Positions 35,001-44,620 of a stretch of DNA of 64,000 nucleotides are shown here, piece after piece. The translations under genes and the position numbers were made by a program. The notes under the pieces are model-generated. The model was not told the DNA's origin, made no database searches, and saw only the letters and a list, made by a program, of their open reading frames with translations. This DNA comes from Paratinospora sagittata. Taxonomy: Eukaryota > Streptophyta > Magnoliopsida > Ranunculales > Menispermaceae. Location of the stretch: assembly GCA_035771175.1 (NCBI GenBank), contig CM069608.1, positions 13,606,019 to 13,670,018 of the forward strand, given 5' to 3'. Position 1 is the stretch's first letter. Each line of letters opens with the position of its first letter.

Positions 35001-35966
35001 GCCGTTTTCCCCTATTCAGTCTCTGTTCTTGCACAATCTTTTCCTGCTCAAAGCTCATGGCTTTGTCAACGACCTCCTTGTAAATCTTGAGATCCAAAAT
35101 AGACAAGGATTGTCGAATGTCAGGACGAAGGCCATTGTAGAATTTCTTTGTCTTATCTTGCTCCATTGAGATGGTAGAGAGAGAGTAAACGATAATTCTT
35201 TAAACTTGATAGCATACTCCCTGACTGTCATGCCGTCTTGGTATAGCTTAGCGAACTCCTGACACTTCTGCCTCTTCACAGCGTCGGGGAAGTACTCATC
35301 AATAAAAAATGACTCGAACTGCTGCCAAGTCATGTTCGTGGTGTTGACCCTTGGGTCCTCATTCACTGCTATCCACCATGTATTTGCTCTACCAATAAGT
35401 TGGTAGGATGCAAGTGGAATCTTTTGAGCCTCATCGACTCCCATTGCATCGAGAGCCTTCTTCATCTCATCCAGCCATTTCTACGCCTACTCCGCATCAA
35501 TGGTGCCTGCAAAAGTAAGAGGTTGTAGCCTCTTGTACTTCATAATCTGGTCGATTTGAGTTTCCGACCCATATCTAACAGGTGCCTGAACAGTGACAAC
35601 CTGATTGGTCGCGGTCTCATGAATGACCATCTGAACAGTTACTTTCATCGCGTCGATAAATCTGGCAAAAAAGACTTCCATACTCGAAGGCATGGCAAAG
35701 GATGTTAGCTGGGGTGGCACTGCCTGCCCAGACGTAGCGGCAGTGTCAGGTGTGGCCTGCGCTATCGTCGGAGTCTGCGATTCTTGCTTCTGAATCTCAG
35801 GAGGTGCCTCTTCTGCTGGACGAACAATACGTGGCCTTCCTCTCTTCCTAGTTTGTAGTTTCTCACTGCCAAGGAGAAAATAAAACCATGATTTAGGAAC
35901 TGTAGCCAAATATAATGTTATGATATTCTCAACAATAAGTTCGAGAGTACTGCAATATAAAAACAA
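29046..35966 (-). pseudogene. E2 gag-pol polyprotein, split by LTR-A
   Basis: Gag: KRGRPRI (about 35820), the retrotransposon gag domain with ANTWW and FIDEYFPDAVK (35055-35465), and a zinc knuckle CFNCG*HGHVRNAC (about 34720). The protease motif is changed to VLFYLG, so the catalytic Asp is lost. Then GMDWL, reverse transcriptase (33180-34210) with intact FVDDILIYS, and RNase H, interrupted at 32862/30755 by LTR-A. Integrase has the zinc finger CLVCQQVK (about 30180), the core from MDFVTALPRHNK (30095) to ISNRDPRF and TDG, and ends in VHDVFHVSML and a chromodomain-like VEEATLELE. Multiple stops and frameshifts. Confidence 0.88.
30756..32861 (+). mobile_element. LTR-A: solo LTR in E2 RNase H
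   Basis: Begins TGTAACACCCC and ends GTCGTGACA, 2106 bp. The duplication CTTGT is exact on both sides (30751-30755 and 32862-32866), and removing the LTR plus one CTTGT restores the RNase H frame. No internal region or coding signal. Orientation is taken from the TGTAACACC start shared by other gypsy LTRs. Confidence 0.9.
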
Positions 35967-36260
35967 CCTATCTTTCTAAGTATAGTGTAAGGTTTTTGTT
36001 GAGGAATTAAATAATCTTATGTGCCTCGTATGTTTGGCCATGGTGTGAAACAAAGTTAGAATGTATATATAATAAGTATAAAACTTTGCAAGTATTTCAA
36101 ATGTTTTGGTTCTGGTTTTTGTGAACATACATATATATTTCATTGAAAATCCATACGAGTCAGAAAAATTATAAGATTTTCTTCGGTAAATATCCTGATC
36201 TAGCGTTCTATTGCAATTTTATGTATTCAAACTTTTTCGCTTAGTCTTTTCAACTACTAT

Positions 36261-36536
36261 CCAAATTTGTGTGTCCCATACCACATGAATTTGGCAATAA
36301 GGGTGTCAACCAAGTTAAGTTGTATGAACATGGTCTCTATAAATCATCGGCTGAAGAGGATTCACTAATAGTATCGTCCAAGTTTACTCGTCCCATACCG
36401 TGTACACTTAGTTATAATGTTAGTAATACAACTTTCCTCAATTATTTCTTTTCACACAAGGTCGTGGGTTTTCTTACTTCCACTTTTTATTTAGTATCTT
36501 CTAATTTTGTTGTGTCCCATACCACTCCAAAGTTAG
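36261..36536 (-). other. E2 three-hairpin array between extra ORF and gag
   Basis: On the element-sense (minus) strand there are three stem-loops: 36501-36536 (CTAACTTTG / CAAAATTAG), 36378-36411 (CTAAGTGTAC / GTAAACTTGG) and 36261-36294 (CCAAATT / AATTTGG). Every loop contains GGTATGGGA and every 3' arm is followed by GATAC or GATAG. Start-to-start spacing is 117 and 123 bases. No open frame crosses the array. E3 has the same array at the same spacing. Confidence 0.75.
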
Positions 36537-36635
36537 TGATACAAAAGAAAGAATGGTTGTAAGTCGGCCCACCAAAGAGAGTCTTAAACAAAACATTTTT
36601 ATTCATATATAAAATAAATTTTACAATGCCAGTAA

Positions 36636-38226
36636 TCATTTCTGATTTTTTTGCCTACTACCGCTCCTCTTAGACCTCCTGCTAGGTACAGAAAAACTAC
36701 TAGAAGAAAGTTGAGAAGTTGCTCGCTGTTCTTTGAAGTTTTGCATACGTGTTAACAAAGCATTTTAAGTCTCCTCCATCCGAGCAATACTAAATACAAT
36801 CACATTTAACTGCTCGAATGGGTTAGGCGGCCTCATCGATGGTTGATAGGTCGACTGTCCCATAGGTGGAGGGTAGGCCGTAGGCATTGGTGGAAAGTAT
36901 TGGCCGTATGGTTGACTCATAGGTGGAGGGTAGTTGTTTTGATTTCACGGGGAGTCCCTAACTGGAACCTCTTGGACATTTTGATATGCTTGAGTTGAAA
37001 AGTCTTGAAACAATGGACTCATTGGGAAATCCAGCCTTCTGAAATTTGGTGCCGCACAATTTTGTTGCTGTTGGTTCACAGGAACTTGTGGAACTGGCCG
37101 ATACGGTACCTCAGGAGTTGGAAACCTTTGGTACGTAGTATTGCCTTGAGTTGGTATGTTCCAGGAAGGTGGATTTGCTGGAACTCTCTGTCCATCCTGA
37201 TTTGGTTGAGGTTGATTTAGTTTTGCAAAGAAATCTTTCTCGGAGAATAGATGATCGGTTTGACCATTATTTGGGGCTGGGTTTGTCATAGGGTTCTGGT
37301 TTGGGTAGTTCTTTGGTGCCTCCCTAGCAGGAATCTTGCGCCGGTTTTTCGTTGACAACATCCATTTTTGTTTCTAATTCTTTTACCATTTCCCCTAAAG
37401 TCGTGTCGAATACTTCCTCGTCAGTCACCCCTCCACTTGTGACAAATGTCTTGAAAATAGAGGATGTTGTAACCGCCTCAGTGATCTGCTTCGAAGACTC
37501 ATAAAAAATGTTAACGTTTGCCTCGTATAGCATCCTCATGATCAAGACTCCGTAGCCGAAGAGTTCCTTTCTTAAAGGGTTTTGAATCACTCGCAGCATT
37601 TGCTGGATGATGATGTGAGGTAGGGAGATCTTAATTTTCTTCTCTATGCAGTATGGCACAAGAAGTTGAGCCCTTGACAAAGCACCTCTAGTAACCTTTT
37701 TCGGCAAGATGTTGCCGAATACGATCTTCCCAAGGCCGGCAAGAGGTGGTTTAAGGAGATTGTTTGGGTGGTAGGCGTACGTCAATTGGGTGTACGACTT
37801 TTTGGCGAGGAAATTAAACAACTGTTCTTTGGACTCCACGATCTCTGCAACTGTCTGGGGTTCATGTGAATCAATGATTCTATCTTCAATCGGGATCTCC
37901 AAAAGTCACGAAATAATTTCGACATTGATAGAAATCTTTGTTCCCCTGACCGTTGTTTCCAAGACAGAGTTGATCCCATCTTCTTGAAGTCCTACGCAAT
38001 TCATGGCTTTGTAGAAAAACTTTACCAAGTTGAATGAAAAGTAACCCTCAACTTCTGTTATGTTCAACCACCCTAGCGTTGCGAGTTTTTCGTGAAGGAT
38101 CAGGTGGAGGCGGAAATCTCTATTATCGATACTCCTCATAGTCATAACCTCCTTGTCGAACAGTTCCGTAAGTTTGGTGGGAATTGGTTCCAGACTATTG
38201 GAAGTCGTTCATTCACTTGAGACCAT
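36636..38226 (-). pseudogene. E2 extra ORF upstream of gag ('putative plant transposon protein'-like)
   Basis: About 530 codons between the 5' LTR and gag. The N-terminal domain contains HEKLATLGWLNI, NLVKFFYKAMN, TTVRGTKISINVEIIS, LLEIPIEDR, VPYCIEKKIKISLP and ELFGYGVLIMRMLYEANV. The order and spacing recall the plant family annotated as 'putative plant transposon protein' (Transposase_32 type); I could not search it. The C-terminal half is Pro/Gln/Asn-rich (36945-37361 and on to 36780), ending in basic SRRSKRSGSRQK. Damage: TGA for probable CGA Arg near 37904 and near 36944, a stop near codon 6, one TAA, and a frameshift near 37340. The role is unknown; RNA or protein assembly is only a guess. 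Confidence 0.65.
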
Positions 38227-38518
38227 TATCTTGCTGAAAGGAAAATAAACTTGTGAATTACACAGAATATATTCCTAACATATTTAAGATTTATGTATTT
38301 TTCGTTGGACAATATTTTCTATTTTTCTCTTGATGTTTATGCTATCATTTAATCCAAATTTTCCATTAGCAACATGATATATATATATATATATATATAA
38401 TCATAACTATATATATAGTTTTCATAAATCATAACTATATATATATTTGAATATGAACTATATAAAAATTATATAGTTTTCTATATATATATTTAATATA
38501 AATCTCAGCTATATATAA

Positions 38519-38555
<37 letters not shown>

Positions 38556-38887
38556 CTAAAGTTATATATATCTGATAAAATTTTCTACCCCTAATTTGGT
38601 GGACTTGGGCAGGCTGTGGACTTTATTCTCTGATACCATTAAATGTTAATGGTCATCACTGACACTCACACGTGTCCACGACCATGACCTACAAAGTCAA
38701 GTGGCACATGAGCGTACCTCAGAGAAAGTTTTACGGCCAGCCTCTCGACTGCACAACCAACGCCACTGGTGGCAAGCCAATGTGGACATGTCAGGGTAAG
38801 AGTCGGTGCTTTGCCACCCTCACATCGTTAGAACCCCTGATCATGCGTTGAATTCGCCCTCTCAAAACCCTCTATAATACCATTAAA
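38227..38887 (-). promoter_or_regulatory. E2 5' leader with two PBS-like sites and TA tracts
   Basis: Next to the 5' LTR the minus strand reads TTTAATGGTATTATAGAG. About 245 bp further it reads TTTAATGGTATCAGAG, a better match to the initiator-Met tRNA primer site (TGGTATCAGAGC). TA-rich microsatellite runs occupy about 38375-38575. No coding signal. Confidence 0.55.
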
Positions 38888-40214
38888 TGCCACACCCCGC
38901 CCGGATGAGCCTAAACCGACGGGACTCTCACGGACGGGGCGCGAATGCATTATAACAATAACCGAGTGCGCGGAAACACGATTAAGTACAAGTCTAATTT
39001 CATTAATTTTAGAATATATATGTATATGAAATAGTTAAGGGAACATCCTCTCAAAATCTCCAATGAATAATAAAAAAGTACAAAAAATGTGGGCCCAAAA
39101 ACTTGCACCCAGTTCACCTAATTTCCTGTGAAAATTTGGATAACAACAGGGTGAGCTACACGCTCAGTAGGTAAAATAGTTCGTGAATATAAGAATTAAT
39201 AAAGTAAACTTAATAAGCAAATATCAAAAATACACATCAGAGCATCATAATCAATCCAACATGTATGTATGCATGACACCGGCTCGTATTGGTTTGATAA
39301 TTGTACGTCGCCTAAGTTCACGTACAGATGTCCCTTCCCAGAAGTAGTCGGGTTCTCATTGTACGTCCCTCTCCAGAGAAATATAATGAATAGTGAGCAT
39401 TGCTTCTAACTATGCTATGAATCATAAACCATATACGTCCCTAGGTGGTGCTTATGTATGATGCCAATGCATGAACTGGTCCGGTCTTTGCTTAACATTA
39501 GACAGGATTTGGCAACATCTTGTGATCCTCATCAGGGTCGGTATCACCATGTGCAAGGTTAGGACATTCAGTATTACTTGTATAAGCTGATAGATTTCAA
39601 ATAAGACCAACCAGATCAGTCTCCAATTAAGAGGTGAGACACGAGGTCTACTTAAATACCAATCGTCTAAAGTAGCACACTGCCTCCCGTTCACTATTTA
39701 AAGTTACTGAGGACAAGACTGAGTCTGGTTGAGCCAGATTGACCACTAATCTGGCATAGCAACAATGTAATACATGAACTCCAAATATACAATCATAAGT
39801 ATGACAAGTATAAACATTATACGCAATAATGCAGTGTAAATGAATAATAGACATAATGATAAATGAATGTAAACTTTAATAAAATTTATAAGACATGTAA
39901 ACCTATGTTTCGTTCCCCACCTTCAGATAAAAACTCCTTCGAGAACTGGCGCCTTCCCCCAAGCAGAACCGTGTTGCACCGCGAAGAGAGTCTCAAAATA
40001 GAAGACAAAAACTCAAAATGAGTGAGAGAGAGAAGAAAAATAACAAGGAGAAGTGATTTTGGTGAGAGACATGAGGAGGGGGGTTCCTTAAATAGGAAAA
40101 AAAGGGTGCTCGAAGGTTCGGGCATGCGCCTGAAGGTTCAGGCACCCTGCCCTTACGTTCGGGTAGGCGCCTGAAGTTCAAATTTTTTTTTGTGTGCAAA
40201 CCTAGGGTATTACA
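38888..40214 (-). repeat. E2 5' LTR
   Basis: 1327 bp. The minus strand runs TGTAATACCCTAGG to GGGGTGTGGCA. It has four degenerate 20-bp repeats (about 40108-40175) upstream of TATTTAAG (about 40088). It lacks one copy of an about 95-bp repeat that the 3' LTR keeps near 27510-27610. Confidence 0.9.
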
Positions 40215-40232
40215 TTTCTGATCATGGAAAAA

Positions 40233-40445
40233 GGAACGGGCTCCTGTTATAAAGGGAAAAATAGGAAAGTATATAGAGTCAGTGCTTCTTCATGAAAAAC
40301 CTCGCTTCTATGCCCAACGGACACATTAAGGAACGTGCTCCTTGATTGGAGGAAAATCTGAGATTTTTCATATTTCAAAGCAGAAATGCACTTCTTCTTT
40401 GAGGAACGTGTTCCTGTGCCTCAGTGTGGTGTTTTTCTATAAATA
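40233..40445 (+). promoter_or_regulatory. LTR-B1 palindrome cluster, part 2, and TATA box
   Basis: GGAACGGGCTCC (40233), GGAACGTGCTCC (40330) and GGAACGTGTTCC (40403), then TATAAATA at 40438-40445. This is the likely core promoter of the LTR. Confidence 0.6.
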
Positions 40446-41817
40446 CCACACTTACTTATTTGAAGAGCAACTTTTGCAAAAACTAAAGAACTTGTGTGTT
40501 TTTCATCTTAGCATTTCTACAAGTCCAAAACAAGTTCTTGAGCGATTTTTACACCTCTTTACAACAAAAGTTCACCCACATTTGATCTATTGATTCATAC
40601 TTCCGAAAAGTTTTCCAAATCTTTCAAAACTTTGAGAAACTTGTATGTTTTCATTGAGCAGGTGTTCAAGACGTCTTTGAGTGTTATCTACACATCTTGT
40701 TGTGTCTTGATCATTCTTGAACGTGGTATCTCTCATCCAACATCACACTTGAAGAATCATTGAGCTTTAACCTTACCCAAGTGGGGTAAAATTTCTCTAA
40801 CTCAATTTTTGTGATTTTGTTTGAGCAAATCAGTTTTGTGCTTAAGTTAATATCTTTAAAACTGATTTTATTTTGATCATTGTGTGTGACCCTATTTTGA
40901 TCTTTATATCATAATATCTTATTTAGTGGTTTCATAAAAATCTTGTTTCATGGGTTAGGGTTATACAATATTGAATCGATCTCATAGATCATTACTTGGT
41001 TTGTTTGATCCTTGATCTTAATCATTTATACTTTTAGAATCATCAAGTTTTGATCATCATTGTATACTGATTCTTGTGCTTTAAACTTATCATTGTTAGA
41101 ATTAATATCTTGTTACAAGTGCATAATCGATTCTCAGTTTTATATCATATATATTTGAATCGATTGCATATTTGAGAAAATCTATTTCAACACATCGCAT
41201 CATTTAAATCATTGTGGTTGGAATAATGGTGTTTACTCATTCAAGATTGTAAGCTTAACATTATTGAGTGTGTTGAAGACCACTTCTCTATATCATTTGT
41301 AATTTTGATGAATCGTTGACGTGTTTTCCAACTGGGAACATACCATATATTGTACGGCTCGTAACCACACCCGTAAGTTGGTTACAGTGTGGCTTTCTGG
41401 CCAAGCCCTTATGTAGGCTAGAGTGTGGCTTTATAACCAAACCCTTGTGTTGGTTAGTGTGTGGCTTTCTAACCAAACCCTCATGTAGGTTAGCGTGTGT
41501 GGCTTTGAGCCAAGCCTTTGTGTTGGCTTTTGCAAACGACTTCTAGTTACACCCGTAAGTTGACTAGCCAATAGTGTATTGGGAAATCCTGATCGTCGTG
41601 ATTGGGTAGTGGATGTAGGTTCAAGGTAAACTAAACCACTATAAATCTTTGTGTCCATTTATCTTTCCTACATTCGTTTATTTCGATTGTTGCCTACTGT
41701 GCACTTTATTCTATTTTATTTATTTAACTGAAAGGTAACACGAAAATCCCCCAAATCCAATTCATCCCCCCCCCCCCCCCCCCGCGTCTTGGACTATAAT
41801 ACTAGGCCAACATTGTT

Positions 41818-42052
41818 CTCCACAAAATGATAGTCAATATCTATATGCTTGGGGCGAGCATGAAATATTGGATTGAAAGTCAAATGTAACGCATAAATGT
41901 TATCACTATATATTGTAGGTGGTTGATTAAGGTGGAAGTCGATGTCTTTGAGTAAGTATGTAATCCACGTAAGTTCAATAGCTGTTGATGCTAAAGCCCT
42001 ATATTCAGTCTTTGTGTTGGATCGAGCAACTGTAGATTGCTTCTTAGCAGAC
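41818..42052 (-). pseudogene. Copia RNase H, middle part
   Basis: The minus strand reads SWSAKKQSTVARSNTKTEY, then ALASTAIELTWI, the SDN active-site region, and HARPKHIDIDYHFVE. These are copia RNase H signatures. It continues the 51692-52133 piece and runs into LTR-B1 at 41812. Confidence 0.85.
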
Positions 42053-43249
42053 CAAGATGTTGGTTTAATGACCCTCACCATTGTGTGTTTAATGATTACA
42101 AACAACATTCCAAGATATCTAATTACTTTGATTGAGTGTTTCAATATAACTTAATTAATTCTTCAAGTTAAACTCAAAGTCGAAGTCAATGCATGAAGAT
42201 GATCAAGGCAAAAGAGCTTAAAGATTCATTTTTGTTTTCGATGTAATTGCTTAGATCATTTTAGGGTTGTAGAATCATTGCTAGATCAATCAGCCAAAAT
42301 CTTGCATGCGTTTAGAGTTTTTCTAAACCAAAATGCTTTTCAAAGTCAAACTATGTTTAGAAAAGTCAAGACTTTGATCATAGTGTTAAAATTTGTTTTG
42401 AAATGCTATTTGTTGACCTAAGTGTTTTTTCACTTAGTTTTCTCCTAAGTGTTTTGATGTTAACGAACAATATAACAAATGGTGCTAATGTTTCTATCTA
42501 GTACATTTTAGCACCTAAAGCAAAGAAGAGCCAATACAAAATTGAAGTACTCGAAGTTCAAGAAGTCCCTCAAAGCAAAGGATCAATTGTACTTAAAGTT
42601 TGGACAACTTGAAGGAAAGAAAAATTATGAGGTTGAGAGCTTTTGTGTGTCTAGAATTATGATGTAACTTTCCTAGGTTCTAGTTTGTTCAATTTCTATC
42701 TTAAATTCATGCATGCATTCATCTCTCTTTAAAAATGATTTTCAAATGTTTAAACATGTTTGATTTATATTCTTAAACTATTTCAAACTTGTTTGAATCA
42801 TATTTGCATATGCATAAGTCTTCTAAAAAAACATTTTTGGCTAAGTTTTCCAAAAATCAATGCATATGACTTATTTTTTAAATCTTTACCTTTCAATCCA
42901 TCTTTGAAGAGTTTTCAAAATGATCTTTAAGTTTTAATGATCAAATTATGTATATTTCAATCATATTTCATCACCAAAACATTTTCATAATGTTTGAATT
43001 GTAAAAATCCAAGTTTTAGACATTTTTTATGAAGGCCAGCAAATTAGTATAATGGCCAGCTTACTGACCTTGTTGCCAACACACTAGAGTTGTTACACTG
43101 TAAGAGTGCCAGTGTGCTAGCAAAGAGTGTCACCGCGTTGGAGCCTGGGTTTTGTAGAATTCAAGTTTTTGGACTTGAGACAGCACGCTAGGACAAGCGG
43201 TTGTTAGGTAAATGGAATCGAAGAAAACATTACTTAGTTCAGCTAATGC

Positions 43250-44392
43250 CGGTAGGGGTGGCAATTTAGGTCATTTAGCCCGGGTCGGCCCACTCTCATT
43301 GGGCCTAAGAATAATTGAGGCCGGCATTAAAAAACTTAGCCCAAGCGTAACTCAAAAAAAAATATTGACCAGGCCTTAAAATTGAGCTTTTGAATCGAAA
43401 TTTTAGACCACCAATATAACCAAATATATATATTTTAATGTTAGAGTAATTATATAAGTATATAACTCTTGATTATATATATATATATACATTACAATTT
43501 TGATTTTTATAAGAAAGATTAGGTTCTGATCTGAAAATTGTGCAGTATGTGATTTGACATGATTGTAAATGATCTTCTTCTCAATTTTGATTATTGAGAA
43601 GGTATGGGTTGTTATGGTGTGAGCCATTTTTTAATTCATTCTAACTAGCCCATTCATTTGGTTTAATCAGTGGGTTTCTTAAACAAGAGAAGTGTGTGTG
43701 AAATGTTGATTAGGGCTATTATCTTACATGAAACAGGTTAGTTAGGGGACCTTTTGGATTTTCTTTTTGAGTTAAAACAATAGATTTTGTTTGTAATTGA
43801 TAAATATCATTTTATTTTTGTCACAGATATGAGCTTTTAGGCTTGCTGTTATTTTACATTCAAGGCTTAATTGCCCTTACAATCTAATAGACAAGTAAAT
43901 TCATATTTAAGAAATTATGTATAAATTTTTTGTAATGAGCTTACTATTATTTTTCTTGAATTATAAATTCTTCAAAGTGTTCAGTTTCTAATTTAGGTTT
44001 GTGAACTTTGATTTGTTTCAAATATTTGGCTCATCAGTAGTTGTTGCATGGTGATTTATGGTCTTTAGACTTTGGTACAACAGAAGAATATTTAGGAAAA
44101 TATTAGTTTAATGATTCATGTACTATGTACAATTGAGACTTTTTTTTTTTTGTTTTTTGTAAAAGTTATTCTCTTTTTTTTTGTACGTGTTGTTGAATTT
44201 AGATTTACCTTTTTACCTTCAATAAACTTGTATGGAATATTATTTGAAATGTACTCTTATTTTCAGTGGTCAATGAAGTATGTATTTTAATAAATTGAGA
44301 GATATATAGCTATATATAAAATCACAGATAGTATGGAATGGAAGAAGATCATTATATAAGTAGTGACATTAAACATAACATTTTTTTTTTAG
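43250..44392. other. Unclassified insertion, hAT-like start
   Basis: Starts GGGGTGGCAATTTAGGTCATTTAGCCCGGG, a word pattern common at the ends of non-autonomous plant hAT elements. The rest is AT-rich with no coding signal. The far end and target duplication were not found. Confidence 0.3.
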
Positions 44393-44620
44393 TACTATAG
44401 TATTTTTAAAAGGATATGGAAGCTTTAGAGAATGAGACATTTTTCATAGCACTTTTAATGAGCTATGGATGTTTGGAAGTTAAGACATGAAACTCTTCCC
44501 ATAGCAATTTGAAAAAGCAATAAAACATTTTTATAGCATTTTATAAAAGCAATGCTTAGTCATTGTCATAGCATTTATAAAAAGCTATCAAAGTCAATCT
44601 TTACATAGCGCATATAAAAT

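Larger units (their letters stand above)
27066..40214 (-). mobile_element. E2: full-length Ty3/gypsy chromovirus with two extra ORFs
   Basis: 13149 bp between TTTCT (27061-27065) and TTTCT (40215-40219). Both LTRs are complete. The order along the minus strand is: 5' LTR, leader with PBS-like sites, extra ORF (36636-38226), three-hairpin array (36261-36536), gag-pol (29046-35966), 3' ORF (28434-28955), purine tract AAGGGGGGGTAGAG, 3' LTR. Solo LTR-A lies inside its RNase H region. Inserted in LTR-B1. Confidence 0.92.
19658..41812 (+). mobile_element. LTR-B1: solo LTR split by E4 and E2
   Basis: The LTR proper is 19658-19670, 26351-27065 and 40220-41812, about 2.3 kb in total. It begins TGTTGATG and ends GGCCAACA. 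The flanks are TTATT (19653-19657) and TTGTT (41813-41817), a 4/5 match. The + orientation is set by a TATA box at 40438 and six upstream palindromes. Related LTRs (B2, B3, C) occur nearby. No internal region is seen, so this is a solo LTR. The homopolymer of about 18 C near 41767 lies just before its 3' end. Confidence 0.75.

Noticed and set aside
36636..38226. Extra ORF of E2 as a captured host gene
   Set aside because: A homologue sits at the same position in E3, both uninterrupted by introns, so it belongs to the element lineage.
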